A stretch of 64,000 bases of DNA from Diphasiastrum complanatum. Its lineage: Eukaryota > Streptophyta > Lycopodiopsida > Lycopodiales > Lycopodiaceae. The notes below the pieces were generated by a model. The model was not told the DNA's origin and searched no databases. It saw nothing but the letters and a program-made list of their open reading frames with translations. The position numbers and the translations under genes are program-made. The DNA is taken from the NCBI GenBank assembly GCA_029204225.1, contig CM055094.1, forward strand, positions 69,986,107-70,050,106, written 5' to 3'. Below, in pieces: positions 43,296 through 54,105 of this stretch (within the stretch, counting starts at the first letter, position 1; every line of letters starts with the position of its first letter).

Positions 43296-44433
43296 GGCCA
43301 CTTGGCTTTCCCACCAGAATGTAAATCCTACTATTTTTGGGTTTAGACCAGGATTCAAATTTGAATCTACTCAAACTCGACTTCTAACTTTCCCACACTT
43401 CCAAAAAGTGTTTATTCAAATGAAATTTAGTCTACTGAACTTTGAAAACTCTAAGTCTAAAACAGAGTTGGCCTCAATTTGCCAAATATGAAAATGTATC
43501 AAATATGACTAAACTAGTTGAATAGTTCACATTGATTATGTCAATAAAAATAAATCAAAGCATTATTCTAGATTTATTAGTAATAAATTTAGATCGCATA
43601 AATAAAAACATATTTGGATAACTCATTTATTTTTGCTTCCAAAGTTAATAGTTTGTGCTAAACTACATGCTCTTGGATATAGATATTTGCAACGTATAGG
43701 CATTTTTTGGATTTTCTCTACATGGTTTTTGTTATTTGTTGTTCTATGCAAATTCCTTAGTCGTAATGCCAAGTGCTCAGGTTTCGTTTGTATTTTGGAG
43801 GCACCTGCCCTCACACAATGATCATGTGGATTTTACAACCATAATTTCAGGTGATCATTCTTCTCATAATCAGCCAATCAAATGTTGACACGTTGAAATG
43901 TGCATGTGCACGTATGTGCTACTCTGTCATTGGCTGTCCACATGCACATTCCACCAAACAACAAAAATGTAAAAACCTTTGCATTATAAATGCGCAAAAA
44001 ATATTATAAAATCGAAGTTCACACGTGCGGCTGTACGATCGAGAAAAAAAAACAACGTCCACCTTCACACATTGACAATACGTAGGGGAAGGCCCTCTTC
44101 CTGTCTGCCGTTCTGCCCTGCTTGGGCACAAGCCCTCAGTCATTGGGCCCTCCAAGGCAGAACTATGCTTTAAAGTGATTTTTATAGATCTTATCATAAT
44201 ACTGATTGTGGGTAGCATCAGTCACTACGTATTATCAATCTCGACAAAGGAGCGCTACTAAACAGACTCACAAGGGAACAATTGTCTTGATCAAAATTGA
44301 GAGACGAGAACAAGTGTAAACAATCACACCACAACTAATTGGTAGAGGAGTGCTACTATCCAAATTGAGAGACGAGAACAAGTGTAAACAATCACACCAC
44401 AACTAATTTGTAGAGGAGCGCAACTAAACAAAC
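43296..44433 (-). repeat. inverted block A, part 1
   Basis: Reverse complement of about 5540-4370: G 5' LTR beginning (43296-43530) with the ATCAA-type flank TGATTATG nearby, the 5000-5194-like segment, a foldback remnant lacking its right arm (near 43.9 kb), and part of the 98-bp array (44265-44433). It ends with CAAAC, the target duplication of the young Copia. Confidence 0.85.
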
Positions 44434-45088
44434 TGTGAAAATTGTCAACATTTCCTAGCTAGTTTGAGGCCTAAATTGGCTAAAATTGTAAATAGTTTTG
44501 GTTCTGGAGTTTCACACGTGTGAACCAGGCCACAATGTTTTTATTTACTGTATTTTTTCAGTATGATGAAGTGTCAAACTTCATACCCTTCAAAATGAGA
44601 CCATTTTGATGTATTTTGGTCATATAAGCCATTTTTAGCTATTTTTCCTATATAGGGAATATCTAGGGTCAAGTACCTTCTAGAGAGAGGAGAGAGAGTC
44701 ATCTTCCTCATCCATAAATAGTAGGGAAGTCGTGGAGAACAGGTTGGAGAAACCTTTTGTATGCTTCATTGAGATCAATAGATCATTGTCATTGTTTCTT
44801 CCTCCATTGAGAGCATTGTTGTGTGTATTGTCTTCAAGCTATTGTGTATGATCTTAGGTGCTTTCCAAAAGTGGTAGGCTAATGTATTATGGACTGTATA
44901 ATGCTATTTTGGGCCGCACTTGATGTTTATGGAAGTTTCCATTTGTGATAAATGCTTTTTGATCAAGTTCTTTGCATTCTAGGTAGCATAGAATGTGTTG
45001 CCAATTCCTAGCTTATGTAGTTTGGAGTGCAAGCATTCAAGCCAATGATCTTGGAGTTTAGATCCACTTAGGATCTGTATTTTTCACA
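44434..45088 (+). repeat. 5' LTR of young Copia (655 bp)
   Basis: TGTGAAAATT...TTTTTCACA, with inverted termini, preceded by CAAAC (44429-44433). By eye it differs from the 3' LTR by a single base (A versus G at about 44881/50646). It contains CACACGTGTG (about 44513) and a TATA box. Confidence 0.95.
44649..44655 (+). promoter_or_regulatory. TATA box in young Copia LTR
   Basis: TATATAG in the context CCTATATAGGG is a plausible core promoter for the genomic RNA, followed by a purine-rich GAGAGAGGAGAGAGAG stretch. The 3' LTR carries the same box at 50414-50420. Confidence 0.5.
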
Positions 45089-45100
45089 TGGTATCAGAGC
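45089..45100 (+). other. primer-binding site of young Copia
   Basis: TGGTATCAGAGC directly abuts the LTR: a perfect match to the plant initiator-Met tRNA 3' end. Confidence 0.95.
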
Positions 45101-46249
45101 TGGTTGGTTTCTATTTACAGTAAGTATTCCATTTTTGGTGATATTTGGATGTTTGATCAAGTTCTAGCATGATTTTGCATTGCTTTGTTGATCAAATCTT
45201 ACTAACCTTTGTTTTGTGAGTTGAACTTGTGGATCAAAAGCATATTTCAGGTCTATTGAAGATCAGAGGCTGAAAAGAAACTATTTTGGATCAGATCATA
45301 ACACCTAATCATTTGTGATTGTGAGGCTTGTGCATATTCAATACTAACAATGTTCTTTTCAATCCTATTGTTGACAATCTCCATTCTTGGATGAACACTC
45401 TCCTTAAGTGGATGAAACTTCTCCTTAAGTGGATGACAAATGCTCTTTTGAGTGAGTTGTAATTCTCCTAAAGGCTGAGCAAAGCTCCCATTTGGATGAA
45501 AGATCCCCTTTTTTGGGTGAACATATTGTAAGCTCCATTGTGAAGAGCATATTGTAAAGATTGTCATCAATTTTGGCATAATTTTTGGTGTACTTTGTTG
45601 AGCATGTAAGTAACTCTCCTTATGTAATTTGATTGGAGCATTTGCTGGAAGGTGTTAACCATTATGCAAGTGTGTTTTCAGGTTCTTAACAGGTTGAGGA
45701 ACATTCTCATGTGAAGTGATCTTAGATCTACATCTAAACACCAAGATTTGACAAGATAGTGAAGCTAGTCTTGTGATTCACTAAGTGTGCTCATTCATTC
45801 ACCTCTAAATCTTGTATTTATCACTTGATGGAGTTTATAAACTTTTAGAAGTGTGGTTTACATGTGGTTTTACAGGTTGAATCAATATCTTAGTGTGTTG
45901 ATCAAGTTTGTTCATTACTAGGTAATCTTGGCATCCTAGTTTTGGGTATTTTCTAAGAATGCAAGTAACTCTTCACACCATAACTTGATTTGGTCACTTG
46001 CTGGAAAGTTTGAGAGCTTAAGCAAGAGTGTGTTCAGGTTGGTTTGATTTTGTAATCCATTCTTAGTGTGTGCAAAGTGTTGCATGTGTTTCAATCTTCC
46101 TTTCTATGCTTGGAAACCATCTAGGTTCAAGATAGAAGTGTTTTAGGGTCCTAAATCTTCATAGATCTCTTTATCTATCATTTGTTGAGAGAAAAGTGAG
46201 TGCTAAGTGCTTTAGGACAGAACCTAAAAGTTGAAGAAACATTAGAATC
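45101..46249 (+). other. 1.15-kb untranslated leader of young Copia
   Basis: No coding domain. Around 45380-45520 degenerate repeats of CTTAAGTGGATGAAACTTCTC type occur, and a phrase like GGTTCTTAACAGG or TTGCTGGAAAG recurs near 45680 and 46000. The leader is unusually long for a Copia and would contain any packaging or dimerisation signals; a minus-strand open frame here (45253-45579) is not supported as a gene. Confidence 0.6.
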
Positions 46250-49200
46250 ATGGCTTCCAATGGTGGGATCATGCTAGAGTCTAGTGAAAGGTTGAGTTCA
46301 TCAAACTACTCTACTTGGAAAGTGAGGATGGAGTCCTTACTTGAGTTGAATGAACTCATGGACATAGTTGCAGAAATTGAAGAGAGACCTCTCACACTTC
46401 AAGAGCAACAAAGGTTTGATAAGAAGGCCAAAAGGGCTCTTCATATCATTAAAATGAATGTTACAAATGAACTTCTCAAGGAAGTTGGAAAGTGTCAAAG
46501 TGCAAGTGAGGCATGGAATGCCTTAAAGAAGCTCTTTGAATCAAAGTCCACATCTAGGGTATTGACCCTAAGGAGACAAATATTTTCTAGTAGGCAAAGA
46601 GAGGGTGAAAGTGCTCATGCATTTATCTTGAGAGTTAAGTCCCTAAGTGATGATTTAGCATGCATTGATGAGAACATAAAAGATGGTGAAATAGTCCAAG
46701 TTATGTTGAATGGTTTGCTAAATGAACATGCTAACCTTGTGCAAAGTTTTGCCATTCAAAGAGTCTTGCCAAGTGTGGTTGACTTGCAAGAAATCTTATT
46801 GGCTGAAGAACATAGGTTGCAATCAAAGCTTGATGGTGCATCCTTGCAAGGTGGAGGTGAAGAGGCTTTCTTCACAAAAGGCAAATTCAAGGGCAAAGGT
46901 AAAGGCAAAGGGAAATGGTCCAAAGGTGGTAACTTTGATCATGATGATCACTCTTCCTCTTCCTCTTCTACTAAGAACAATAAGTCAAAGTTCAAGTGCT
47001 TTTATTGTGGGATAAAAGGTCATTTTGCAAATGAATGTTATAAGAAGAAAAGAGAGCAAGGAGAGAGGCAAGGAAATCTTACAATAGATGAGGAAGAACA
47101 TAACACATGTGAATCACTTGTTATGACTTCAAGTTTGTTAGCCAACATAGATGATAATGATCCTTGGTGGATTGATAGTGGAGCCTCATCTCACATGACA
47201 AGACATAAGGAATACTTTACATCCTTATTGTCTTATGAGGGAGAAGGTAACATCATCTACACTGCAAATGATGGTCAATGTGACATCAAAGGCATAGGCA
47301 CTATTCCTATTTCCCTTTCAACAAATAGGAAAGCAAATCTTGAAAATGTCTTGTACATTCCTTCAATCACTAAGAATTTGCTTAGTGTAAGTCAAATGAT
47401 TGACAAAGGACTTGTTGTGGAGTTCATTGGAGATGCATGTTTGATAAGTAAATGTGGATCCTTGATTGCTCAAGGTAGGAGGCATGGTAAACTTTTCAAG
47501 CTTGATGCATGTGTGATCTCTAATCATGAAGGATGTATGGCTAGGGAGCAATTGACAAACCAAGAAGTTTGGCACAAGAGGTTGGGCCATCCCAACTTCA
47601 AATCTTTGGAGGTAATGGCAAAGAAAGAGCTTGTTCTTGGTCTCCCTAAAAGTCTTGTTGCAAACAATAGTGTTTGTGAACATTGTGACTTGTCCAAGTC
47701 TCATAGACTTGCTTATTCTAGATCTACTTCTAGATCTAAAGAAGCTTTTCAACTTGTGCATTCTGATATTCATTCTTCTAGTACAACTAGCAATGGTGGG
47801 GCAAAGATGTATGCAACTTTCATTGATGACTTTAGTAGGTATACTTGGATCTATCTTCTTAAAAGTAAGGATGAAGTGTTTGCTGCATTTGTCAAGTTCA
47901 AGAATGAAATGGAAAACCAATTCAATACAAAGATCAAATGCTTAAGATCTGATAATGGAGGGGAATACACCTCAAATAGGTTCAAAGACTTTTGTATAGC
48001 ACATGGGATTAAGAGGGAGATGTATAGTCCTAGGACTCCACAACAGAATGGAGTGGCCGAGAGGAAGAATAGAACCCTTTGTGAATGTGCCAAGGCAATG
48101 AGACTACATGCTAATCTTGTTAAGTCTTTTTGGGGGGAAGCTTTAGCATGTGCTAACTATCTATGTAATAGATGGACAAGTGCTTCCTTGGATGGTAAAA
48201 CTCCTCATGAGGTTCTTTATGGTAGAAGGCCGAGTGTCAAGCATTGTAGGATCTTTGGATGTACATGTTTTGTCAATATCACACTTGATGATAGAACTAA
48301 AGAAGATCCTTCATCAAAGAAGGGTGTGTTTGTTGGCTATAGTGAAGTAAGCAAGGCTTACAAAGTGTACATTCCTTCTACAAAGAAAGTTGTCATAAGT
48401 AGGGATGTCATCTTTCATGAAGAGAATGTTTCCAATGTTGTTGATGTTGATGTTGATGTGCCTACTAATCATCATGATGTGCAAGATGTCTTGGATGAAG
48501 ATGGAGATGCCACTCCAAAGCAAACTTCAAGGAAGACTCAAAGGCAAAGGGCTAAGCCATCAAGGCTAACCTATGATGAAAAAGGAAAGCAAGTGGTGGA
48601 CAACTCTAACTTTGCTTTTCTTACCTCTTTTGATGAACCAACTTGTGTAGGTGAAGCAATTCAAAAGAAGGAATGGATCCAAGCCATGGATCATGAGCAT
48701 CAAGCACTCATCAAAAGCAACACATGGAGGTTGGTAAAGCTTCCAAAGGACAAGAAGGCAATTGGTTGTAAGTGGATCTTCAAGATCAAGACAAATCAAG
48801 ATGGATCAATCAACAAGTACAAGGCAAGGTTGGTGGCAAAGGGGTATGCTCAAGAATATGGTATTGACTATGATGAGACCTTTGCACCCGTGGCAAAGAT
48901 GGTAACTATTCGAATCCTAATCTCTCTTGCAACTCTTTATGATTGGGATATGTGGCAAATGGATGTTACTAATGCCTTCTTGAATGGTGATCTTGAAGAA
49001 GATATTTACATGGAGCAACCCGAGGGCTATGTTTCACATGATGAGCCTAATCATGTGTGCTATCTCCAAAAGAGTTTGTATGGGCTAAAGCAAGCACCAA
49101 GGAGTTGGTATGCTAAGCTCAATTCCTTCTTACTTTCTCAAAACTTTGTTATGAGTGAGTATGATCATTCTCTGTACTTTAGATTGAATGAAAATGATAT

Positions 49201-50203
49201 CACTTTACTTTTGATCTATGTTGATGACATTATCTTAAGTGGTGGTAACAATCTAGATATAGATGAAATCAAGATGGCACTCAAAAGAGAGTTTGAAATT
49301 CAAGATCTTGGTAAACTTCATTATATCTTAGGAATAGAGATTATTAGAACTTCTAAATCTACATTCATATGTCAAGAAAAGTATGTTAACTCTATTCTAA
49401 AAAGGTTTCATATGGAAGATTGTAAAGTTGTTTCTACTCCTATGGAATCAAATGTAAAGCTAACTACAAGAAGTAATGAAAGATCCTTCAAGGACATTAC
49501 TCTCTATAGAAAGCTAATAGGATCTCTTATATGGTTAACCATCACAAGACCTGATCTAAGCTTTGTGGTTGGTAAACTAAGTCAATTTATGCAAGATCCT
49601 AGTGAGGCTCATTGGAAGCTAGGAAAGAGAGTACTTAGATACATCTCGGGATCTAGAGATTTTGGCATCTTGTATGGAGGTACTACACCTAACCTTTGTG
49701 GATTTTCAGATTCAGATTTTGCAGGTGATCAAATGGATAGGAAGTCAACAAGTGCCTTTGCAATCTATCTTGGAGATGGAGTGGTCTCATGGCTATCAAA
49801 GAAGCAACCAACTATCTCTCTATCTTCCACCGAAGCCGAGTACAAGGCATTAACAACATGCACCAAGGAGATTCTTTGGATCAAGAGGATGTTATTGGAT
49901 CTTCACTTGCTGGAACCAGAGAAGACTCCAATCATACTTTGTGATAACCTTTCAGCCCAAAGCTTGGCAAGCAATCCTGTTTTTCATGCAAGGAGCAAGC
50001 ACATTGAGATTGCTCACCATTTTGTGAGAGATCAAGTCATTGCCAAAGAGGTGGAGCTTCAACATGTCTCTTCAAAGGAGTGTGTGGCTGATATCTTCAC
50101 CAAACCATTGGTAAAGGACCTATATTTAATGCATAGATCTAATCTTGGAATGTGCTCAAAGACTATGTTGAAACTAGCATCCAATGTTGAAGAGGGAGTG
50201 TGA
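46250..50203 (+). CDS. intact Copia gag-pol polyprotein (1317 aa)
   Basis: A single uninterrupted frame of normal Copia length. In order: gag (1-240, LSSSNYSTWKVRMESLL); CCHC knuckle CFYCGIKGHFANEC near 250; protease WWIDSGASSHM near 306; pre-integrase VWHKRLGHPNFKSL near 440; integrase core with FIDDFSRYTW (near 524), SDNGGEY (near 567) and QQNGVAERKNRTL (near 600); RT with WRLVKLPKDKKAIGCKWIFK (near 823), QMDVTNAFLNGDL (near 902) and YVDDIILSGG (near 989); RNase H with DSDFAGD (near 1154) and LSSTEAEYKAL; tail ADIFTKPL. All catalytic residues I can check are present. The stop codon lies inside the first bases of the 3' LTR. With near-identical LTRs and a clean target duplication, this element probably inserted recently and may still be competent; expression is not shown. 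Confidence 0.95.
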   Translation: MASNGGIMLESSERLSSSNYSTWKVRMESLLELNELMDIVAEIEERPLTLQEQQRFDKKAKRALHIIKMNVTNELLKEVGKCQSASEAWNALKKLFESKSTSRVLTLRRQIFSSRQREGESAHAFILRVKSLSDDLACIDENIKDGEIVQVMLNGLLNEHANLVQSFAIQRVLPSVVDLQEILLAEEHRLQSKLDGASLQGGGEEAFFTKGKFKGKGKGKGKWSKGGNFDHDDHSSSSSSTKNNKSKFKCFYCGIKGHFANECYKKKREQGERQGNLTIDEEEHNTCESLVMTSSLLANIDDNDPWWIDSGASSHMTRHKEYFTSLLSYEGEGNIIYTANDGQCDIKGIGTIPISLSTNRKANLENVLYIPSITKNLLSVSQMIDKGLVVEFIGDACLISKCGSLIAQGRRHGKLFKLDACVISNHEGCMAREQLTNQEVWHKRLGHPNFKSLEVMAKKELVLGLPKSLVANNSVCEHCDLSKSHRLAYSRSTSRSKEAFQLVHSDIHSSSTTSNGGAKMYATFIDDFSRYTWIYLLKSKDEVFAAFVKFKNEMENQFNTKIKCLRSDNGGEYTSNRFKDFCIAHGIKREMYSPRTPQQNGVAERKNRTLCECAKAMRLHANLVKSFWGEALACANYLCNRWTSASLDGKTPHEVLYGRRPSVKHCRIFGCTCFVNITLDDRTKEDPSSKKGVFVGYSEVSKAYKVYIPSTKKVVISRDVIFHEENVSNVVDVDVDVPTNHHDVQDVLDEDGDATPKQTSRKTQRQRAKPSRLTYDEKGKQVVDNSNFAFLTSFDEPTCVGEAIQKKEWIQAMDHEHQALIKSNTWRLVKLPKDKKAIGCKWIFKIKTNQDGSINKYKARLVAKGYAQEYGIDYDETFAPVAKMVTIRILISLATLYDWDMWQMDVTNAFLNGDLEEDIYMEQPEGYVSHDEPNHVCYLQKSLYGLKQAPRSWYAKLNSFLLSQNFVMSEYDHSLYFRLNENDITLLLIYVDDIILSGGNNLDIDEIKMALKREFEIQDLGKLHYILGIEIIRTSKSTFICQEKYVNSILKRFHMEDCKVVSTPMESNVKLTTRSNERSFKDITLYRKLIGSLIWLTITRPDLSFVVGKLSQFMQDPSEAHWKLGKRVLRYISGSRDFGILYGGTTPNLCGFSDSDFAGDQMDRKSTSAFAIYLGDGVVSWLSKKQPTISLSSTEAEYKALTTCTKEILWIKRMLLDLHLLEPEKTPIILCDNLSAQSLASNPVFHARSKHIEIAHHFVRDQVIAKEVELQHVSSKECVADIFTKPLVKDLYLMHRSNLGMCSKTMLKLASNVEEGV
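50187..50198 (+). other. polypurine tract of young Copia
   Basis: GAAGAGGGAG immediately before the 3' LTR is the plus-strand primer. It doubles as the last sense codons of the polyprotein (E-E-G-V). Confidence 0.85.
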
Positions 50204-50853
50204 AAATTGTCAACATTTCCTAGCTAGTTTGAGGCCTAAATTGGCTAAAATTGTAAATAGTTTTGGTTCTGGAGTTTCACACGTGTGAACCAGGCCACAA
50301 TGTTTTTATTTACTGTATTTTTTCAGTATGATGAAGTGTCAAACTTCATACCCTTCAAAATGAGACCATTTTGATGTATTTTGGTCATATAAGCCATTTT
50401 TAGCTATTTTTCCTATATAGGGAATATCTAGGGTCAAGTACCTTCTAGAGAGAGGAGAGAGAGTCATCTTCCTCATCCATAAATAGTAGGGAAGTCGTGG
50501 AGAACAGGTTGGAGAAACCTTTTGTATGCTTCATTGAGATCAATAGATCATTGTCATTGTTTCTTCCTCCATTGAGAGCATTGTTGTGTGTATTGTCTTC
50601 AAGCTATTGTGTATGATCTTAGGTGCTTTCCAAAAGTGGTAGGCTGATGTATTATGGACTGTATAATGCTATTTTGGGCCGCACTTGATGTTTATGGAAG
50701 TTTCCATTTGTGATAAATGCTTTTTGATCAAGTTCTTTGCATTCTAGGTAGCATAGAATGTGTTGCCAATTCCTAGCTTATGTAGTTTGGAGTGCAAGCA
50801 TTCAAGCCAATGATCTTGGAGTTTAGATCCACTTAGGATCTGTATTTTTCACA
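50199..50853 (+). repeat. 3' LTR of young Copia (655 bp)
   Basis: The same length as the 5' LTR with one visible difference. It is followed by CAAAC (50854-50858). Joining the flanks through one CAAAC restores the 98-bp array unit (CTAAACAAACTCACAAAGG). Confidence 0.95.
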
Positions 50854-50858
50854 CAAAC

Positions 50859-51632
50859 TCACAAAGGAACGATTGTCTCCATCCATATTGAGAGACGATA
50901 ACAAGTGTAAACAATCAAACCACAACTAGTTTGTAGAGGAGCGCTACTAAACAGACTCACAAAGGAACGATTCTCTCGATCCAAATTGAGAGACGAGAAC
51001 AATGGTAAACAATCACACCACAACTAGTTTGTAGAGGAGCGCTACTAAACAGACTCACAAAGGAACGAATGTCTCGATCAAAATCGAGAGACTAGAACAA
51101 GTGTAAACAATCACACCACAACTAATTTGTAGAGGAGCACTACTAAACAGACTCATAAAGGAACGATTGACACAAGATATTCTTGTGCTAGTTTATGTAG
51201 GAGCAGCTGGTATTAAACATTGAATTTTGGAAGACAATAATTGCATTTAGCGTGGTTATCTAAGTGGAGGATAGTTAGTCAGGAGACGTAATACCGATAT
51301 CACAATGTTCATTTGATTCATGATGCTTTTCATCGCCTACACTACAGATGCAGTGTTCTTAAATCTCAATATAAGATTTGCACGCATGCAAAATCTATAG
51401 AAAAATCCATTGATATAGGCAACTGATTGGAGAGAACGTGGTTATGGAATGTAGACAGTTTTCACTTACCAGCTTGCGTAGGTTGAGTTAAACTTTGAAC
51501 ACGTTATAATGAGTGATGCTTCAACTGACAAAGGCTTTTCAATACGTTACGAAGGCAATACTGGGCTATAAAATCGAAAGAACAAAAATTTTAAGAGTCT
51601 GGTTGTTTCGGCTATTGCGGAGTTAGCATGAC
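50859..51632 (-). repeat. inverted block A, part 2
   Basis: Reverse complement of about 4010-3365: three further 98-bp units (to about 51160), then the S1-gene 3' flank down to GTTTCGGCTATTGC near 51610. It stops before the S1-like coding exons, which are not duplicated here. About 25 unmatched bases precede the Gypsy at 51633. Confidence 0.85.
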
Positions 51633-52180
51633 CAATATACAAACTGACTATTGTTCCTATTTGGACAGTAGATGCATTAGAAGCCTTTGAAAAGCTAAAA
51701 AATACATTAACTTCAGCACCAATATTGCGTTCTCCAGATTGGACGATAGAATTCCATGTTCATACGGATGTCTCAAAATACACCATTGGATCAGTTTTGA
51801 CACACGATTTGCAAGCATACAACTTACAGATCCGGAGAAGAAGTATTCAACAATAGAACGTGAAGCGTTAGTCATGATTTTTTCTGTTCGAAAATTTTGT
51901 CACTACCTCATGGAAACGCACTTTGCATTTTATACGGATAATCAACTGTTACCTTACTTGGTAAACAAGACGTGCAACACTGGACGTATTGCAAGATGGT
52001 TATTGTTACTGACAGAATTTGACATTCGAATTGTGGTTCGAAAGGGGAAGCAACATTATCTAGCTGATCACGTTTCGCGAATCAAATCCGCACCAGCTAG
52101 TACTGAAGTGGATGATGAATTGCCAGATGCTGCATTGTTCTATGTCGAAGTAGGACCTGAGTGGGTAGCGGACTGATGCT
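51633..52180 (+). pseudogene. Gypsy element 2 RT tail and RNase H
   Basis: Starts with TNXLTIVPIWTVDALEAFEK-type text and continues EFHVHTDVSKYTIGSVLT (first Asp kept), EREALVMIFSVRKFCHYLME, FYTDNQLLPYLV and IRIVVRKGKQHYLADHVSRI. A ~30-base deletion after VLT shifts the frame relative to element 1. Upstream RT, protease and gag are absent. Confidence 0.85.
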
Positions 52181-52810
52181 AGGACAACCGAATGACTCCT
52201 TGACAAAAGTACAGAAGAGACAATTGATTCATAAGGCTCAAACTTATCAATTAATTGCAGGACAATTTTATCGTCGTGGATTAGACAATATTTTACGAAA
52301 ATGTGTTTTTCCACATGGAATACCAGATTTAATCATGTTTTCATATGATGGCATAGCTGGAGGACACTTCTCTACGGATATTACTGTTTGCAAACTTTTG
52401 CAATCAGGGTATTGGTGGCCTACGCTTCATAAGGACACAGAAAATTTTATTTAGACATGTGATATTTGCCAGCGAGCAGGACGGCCTACTCGACAGAATT
52501 ATGGACTGTTGCATCCGGTTTTATTGCAAGCACCGTTTGAAAAATGGGGACTAGATTATGTTTGTCGTATTCACCCTGCTGCGCAAGGATCTTAGGCTCG
52601 ATACATTATCATAGCAACTGGTTATATGACCAAGTGGGTTGAAGCCAAAGTTGTCAAAGTTGCAGATGCGAAATCTACGGCCAATTTTTTGTATGAAAAT
52701 ATTATAATCAGATTTGGATGTCTGATTGAGATTGTCAGTGACTGGGGTACACACTTTGTTAATGAAACAATAAAGTGTTTACTGGAAGATTTTTATATGT
52801 GCCAATGCCG
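52181..52810 (+). pseudogene. Gypsy element 2 integrase (Zn domain and partial core)
   Basis: IAGQFYRRGLDNILRKC, GIAGGHFSTDITVCKLLQSG and YWWPTLHKD form the HHCC region (a stop at 52452 precedes CDICQRAGRPTRQ). The core follows: LDYVCRIHPAA with the first Asp, YMTKWVEAKVV, then RFGCLIEIVSDWGTHFVNET with the second Asp. The sequence departs from integrase after LLEDFYMC, so the catalytic Glu is missing. Confidence 0.8.
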
Positions 52811-53370
52811 AGAAGGAATAAATGGAAGATTTGGGACTGGCTATGGACAAAATCACCATCCATACATCCAATTGGCCAATCATCCATCAGCCCTACAGCT
52901 TGACAATCTCAGTGGACTTCCACCAAGCCTTACAAGCCTATCAGAGAGAGTATGTCCACTCTCTAGATCCAACGGTGCGACAATCGGCAATGTTTTTTAA
53001 AGATCTAACTCTGTTGGCGTCAGTGGCAACCAGATGGGACGATTGTCTCCCTCCTCTGGCATTTGATCCAAATAAGCTGATGGCCTCAGAGCAGATCAAA
53101 CATCAACTGCCGGTTGCTCGTTTATACTTTCGTGTAGCAATGATGGGAGGCTCCTAGGAATCATGCTTCACATCATAGACAACCTCAAAGTGGATTACTG
53201 GAGCCCATCGTTGTTCTGCCACACAATTTGGATTTTAATACTGCACGCCTCGACTTTATGGAGAAGGTGCAGTACCATTTAGTCAAGATTCGGTGTGAAG
53301 CCAATAAAAGTTCCCAATAACTACATATTGCAAGTGTCGTGGGACCGCCGCCAGTTTTGGTGGGGGATAC
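52811..53370 (+). other. unassigned segment before Gypsy element 2 3' LTR
   Basis: An open frame 52822-53157 and a shorter coding-like stretch near 53190-53320 (IVVLPHNLDFNTARLDFMEK) have no integrase or chromodomain match that I recognise. They replace the integrase C-terminus and may be decayed or captured sequence. A polypurine tract GGTGGGGGATA (about 53359-53368) precedes the LTR. Confidence 0.4.
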
Positions 53371-53767
53371 TATTGGAGGGTTTGCGGATCCCAAGGCAAC
53401 CCAAACCCTAGTTAATAAGTGAGAGAGATTTGGCACCCTACGTGTGTAAGTCCAACCCGATGATCACATAGTTATTTGATTAGTTAAAAGCCAATAAAAG
53501 GACTTTAGGCCTTTTTTGTGGGACTTCAAATGTCGCAGGGCCTAAATGTCAAGTTAGTGAATAAAGTTGGGTTTCCGTCTAATTTTGATGGTTCTCACAC
53601 TTTTTTAAATTTGAATAATTAGGGAGGTAGAAATGGACCAATAGGATTCAGAGGCCAGGGTCCTCTTCTCTACTATATAAAGGGACCAACTCGAGTTGCT
53701 CCTCATGTTCATTTTCTCATTTCAATAAAGCAGATTGGTTCTCTTTAGAAATGGATTGATGAATGTC
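53371..53767 (+). repeat. 3' LTR of Gypsy element 2, truncated
   Basis: Matches the first ~400 bases of the 24327-25043 LTR (start changed to TATTGGAGGG), including TATATAAA (about 53674) and the CAATAAAG signal. It stops at GATGAATGTC; the remaining ~320 bases are lost at the junction with the block D flank. Confidence 0.85.
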
Positions 53768-53790
53768 GAGCAAGCACGGTGGACACCAAT

Positions 53791-54105
53791 TTAGTCACTT
53801 CTCAAATTGATTATCGTGGGACAATCAATGACATCCTCAAAGTTGGATTTAGGCAATTCAGCTTTTTCATATTTGATGTCAAATGGTTCAAAGTTATCTG
53901 CAATGGTCCCAATGCAACTGTCAGAAAAGATGAGAATGGATCCAATTCTAGATGAAGCTACTTTCCCATCTCTATATTTCCACTTTGTTTTCTCTACTTT
54001 GGTTTTGCATTGGTTCCAGGTCTTTGCAAGTATGTCACTATATTTGATGAACAATTCTTGTGTAATATCAATGCAATGTTTTCTTGACAAATTACATTTT
54101 TTCAA
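53791..54105 (-). pseudogene. trihelix/Myb-like fragment, minus strand
   Basis: An open minus-strand frame contains IKYSDILAKTWNQCKTKVEK and KWKYRDGKVASSRIG, the same motif as at 12985-13265, followed by ISDNFEP-like acidic text not found in the plus-strand copy. It may be a piece of a trihelix/GT-type DNA-binding protein or a transposon Myb-like protein. No start or complete domain is present. Confidence 0.3.

Noticed and set aside
47363-47920. 185-codon minus-strand frame inside the intact Copia
   Set aside because: It is the reverse-strand shadow of the pol coding sequence.
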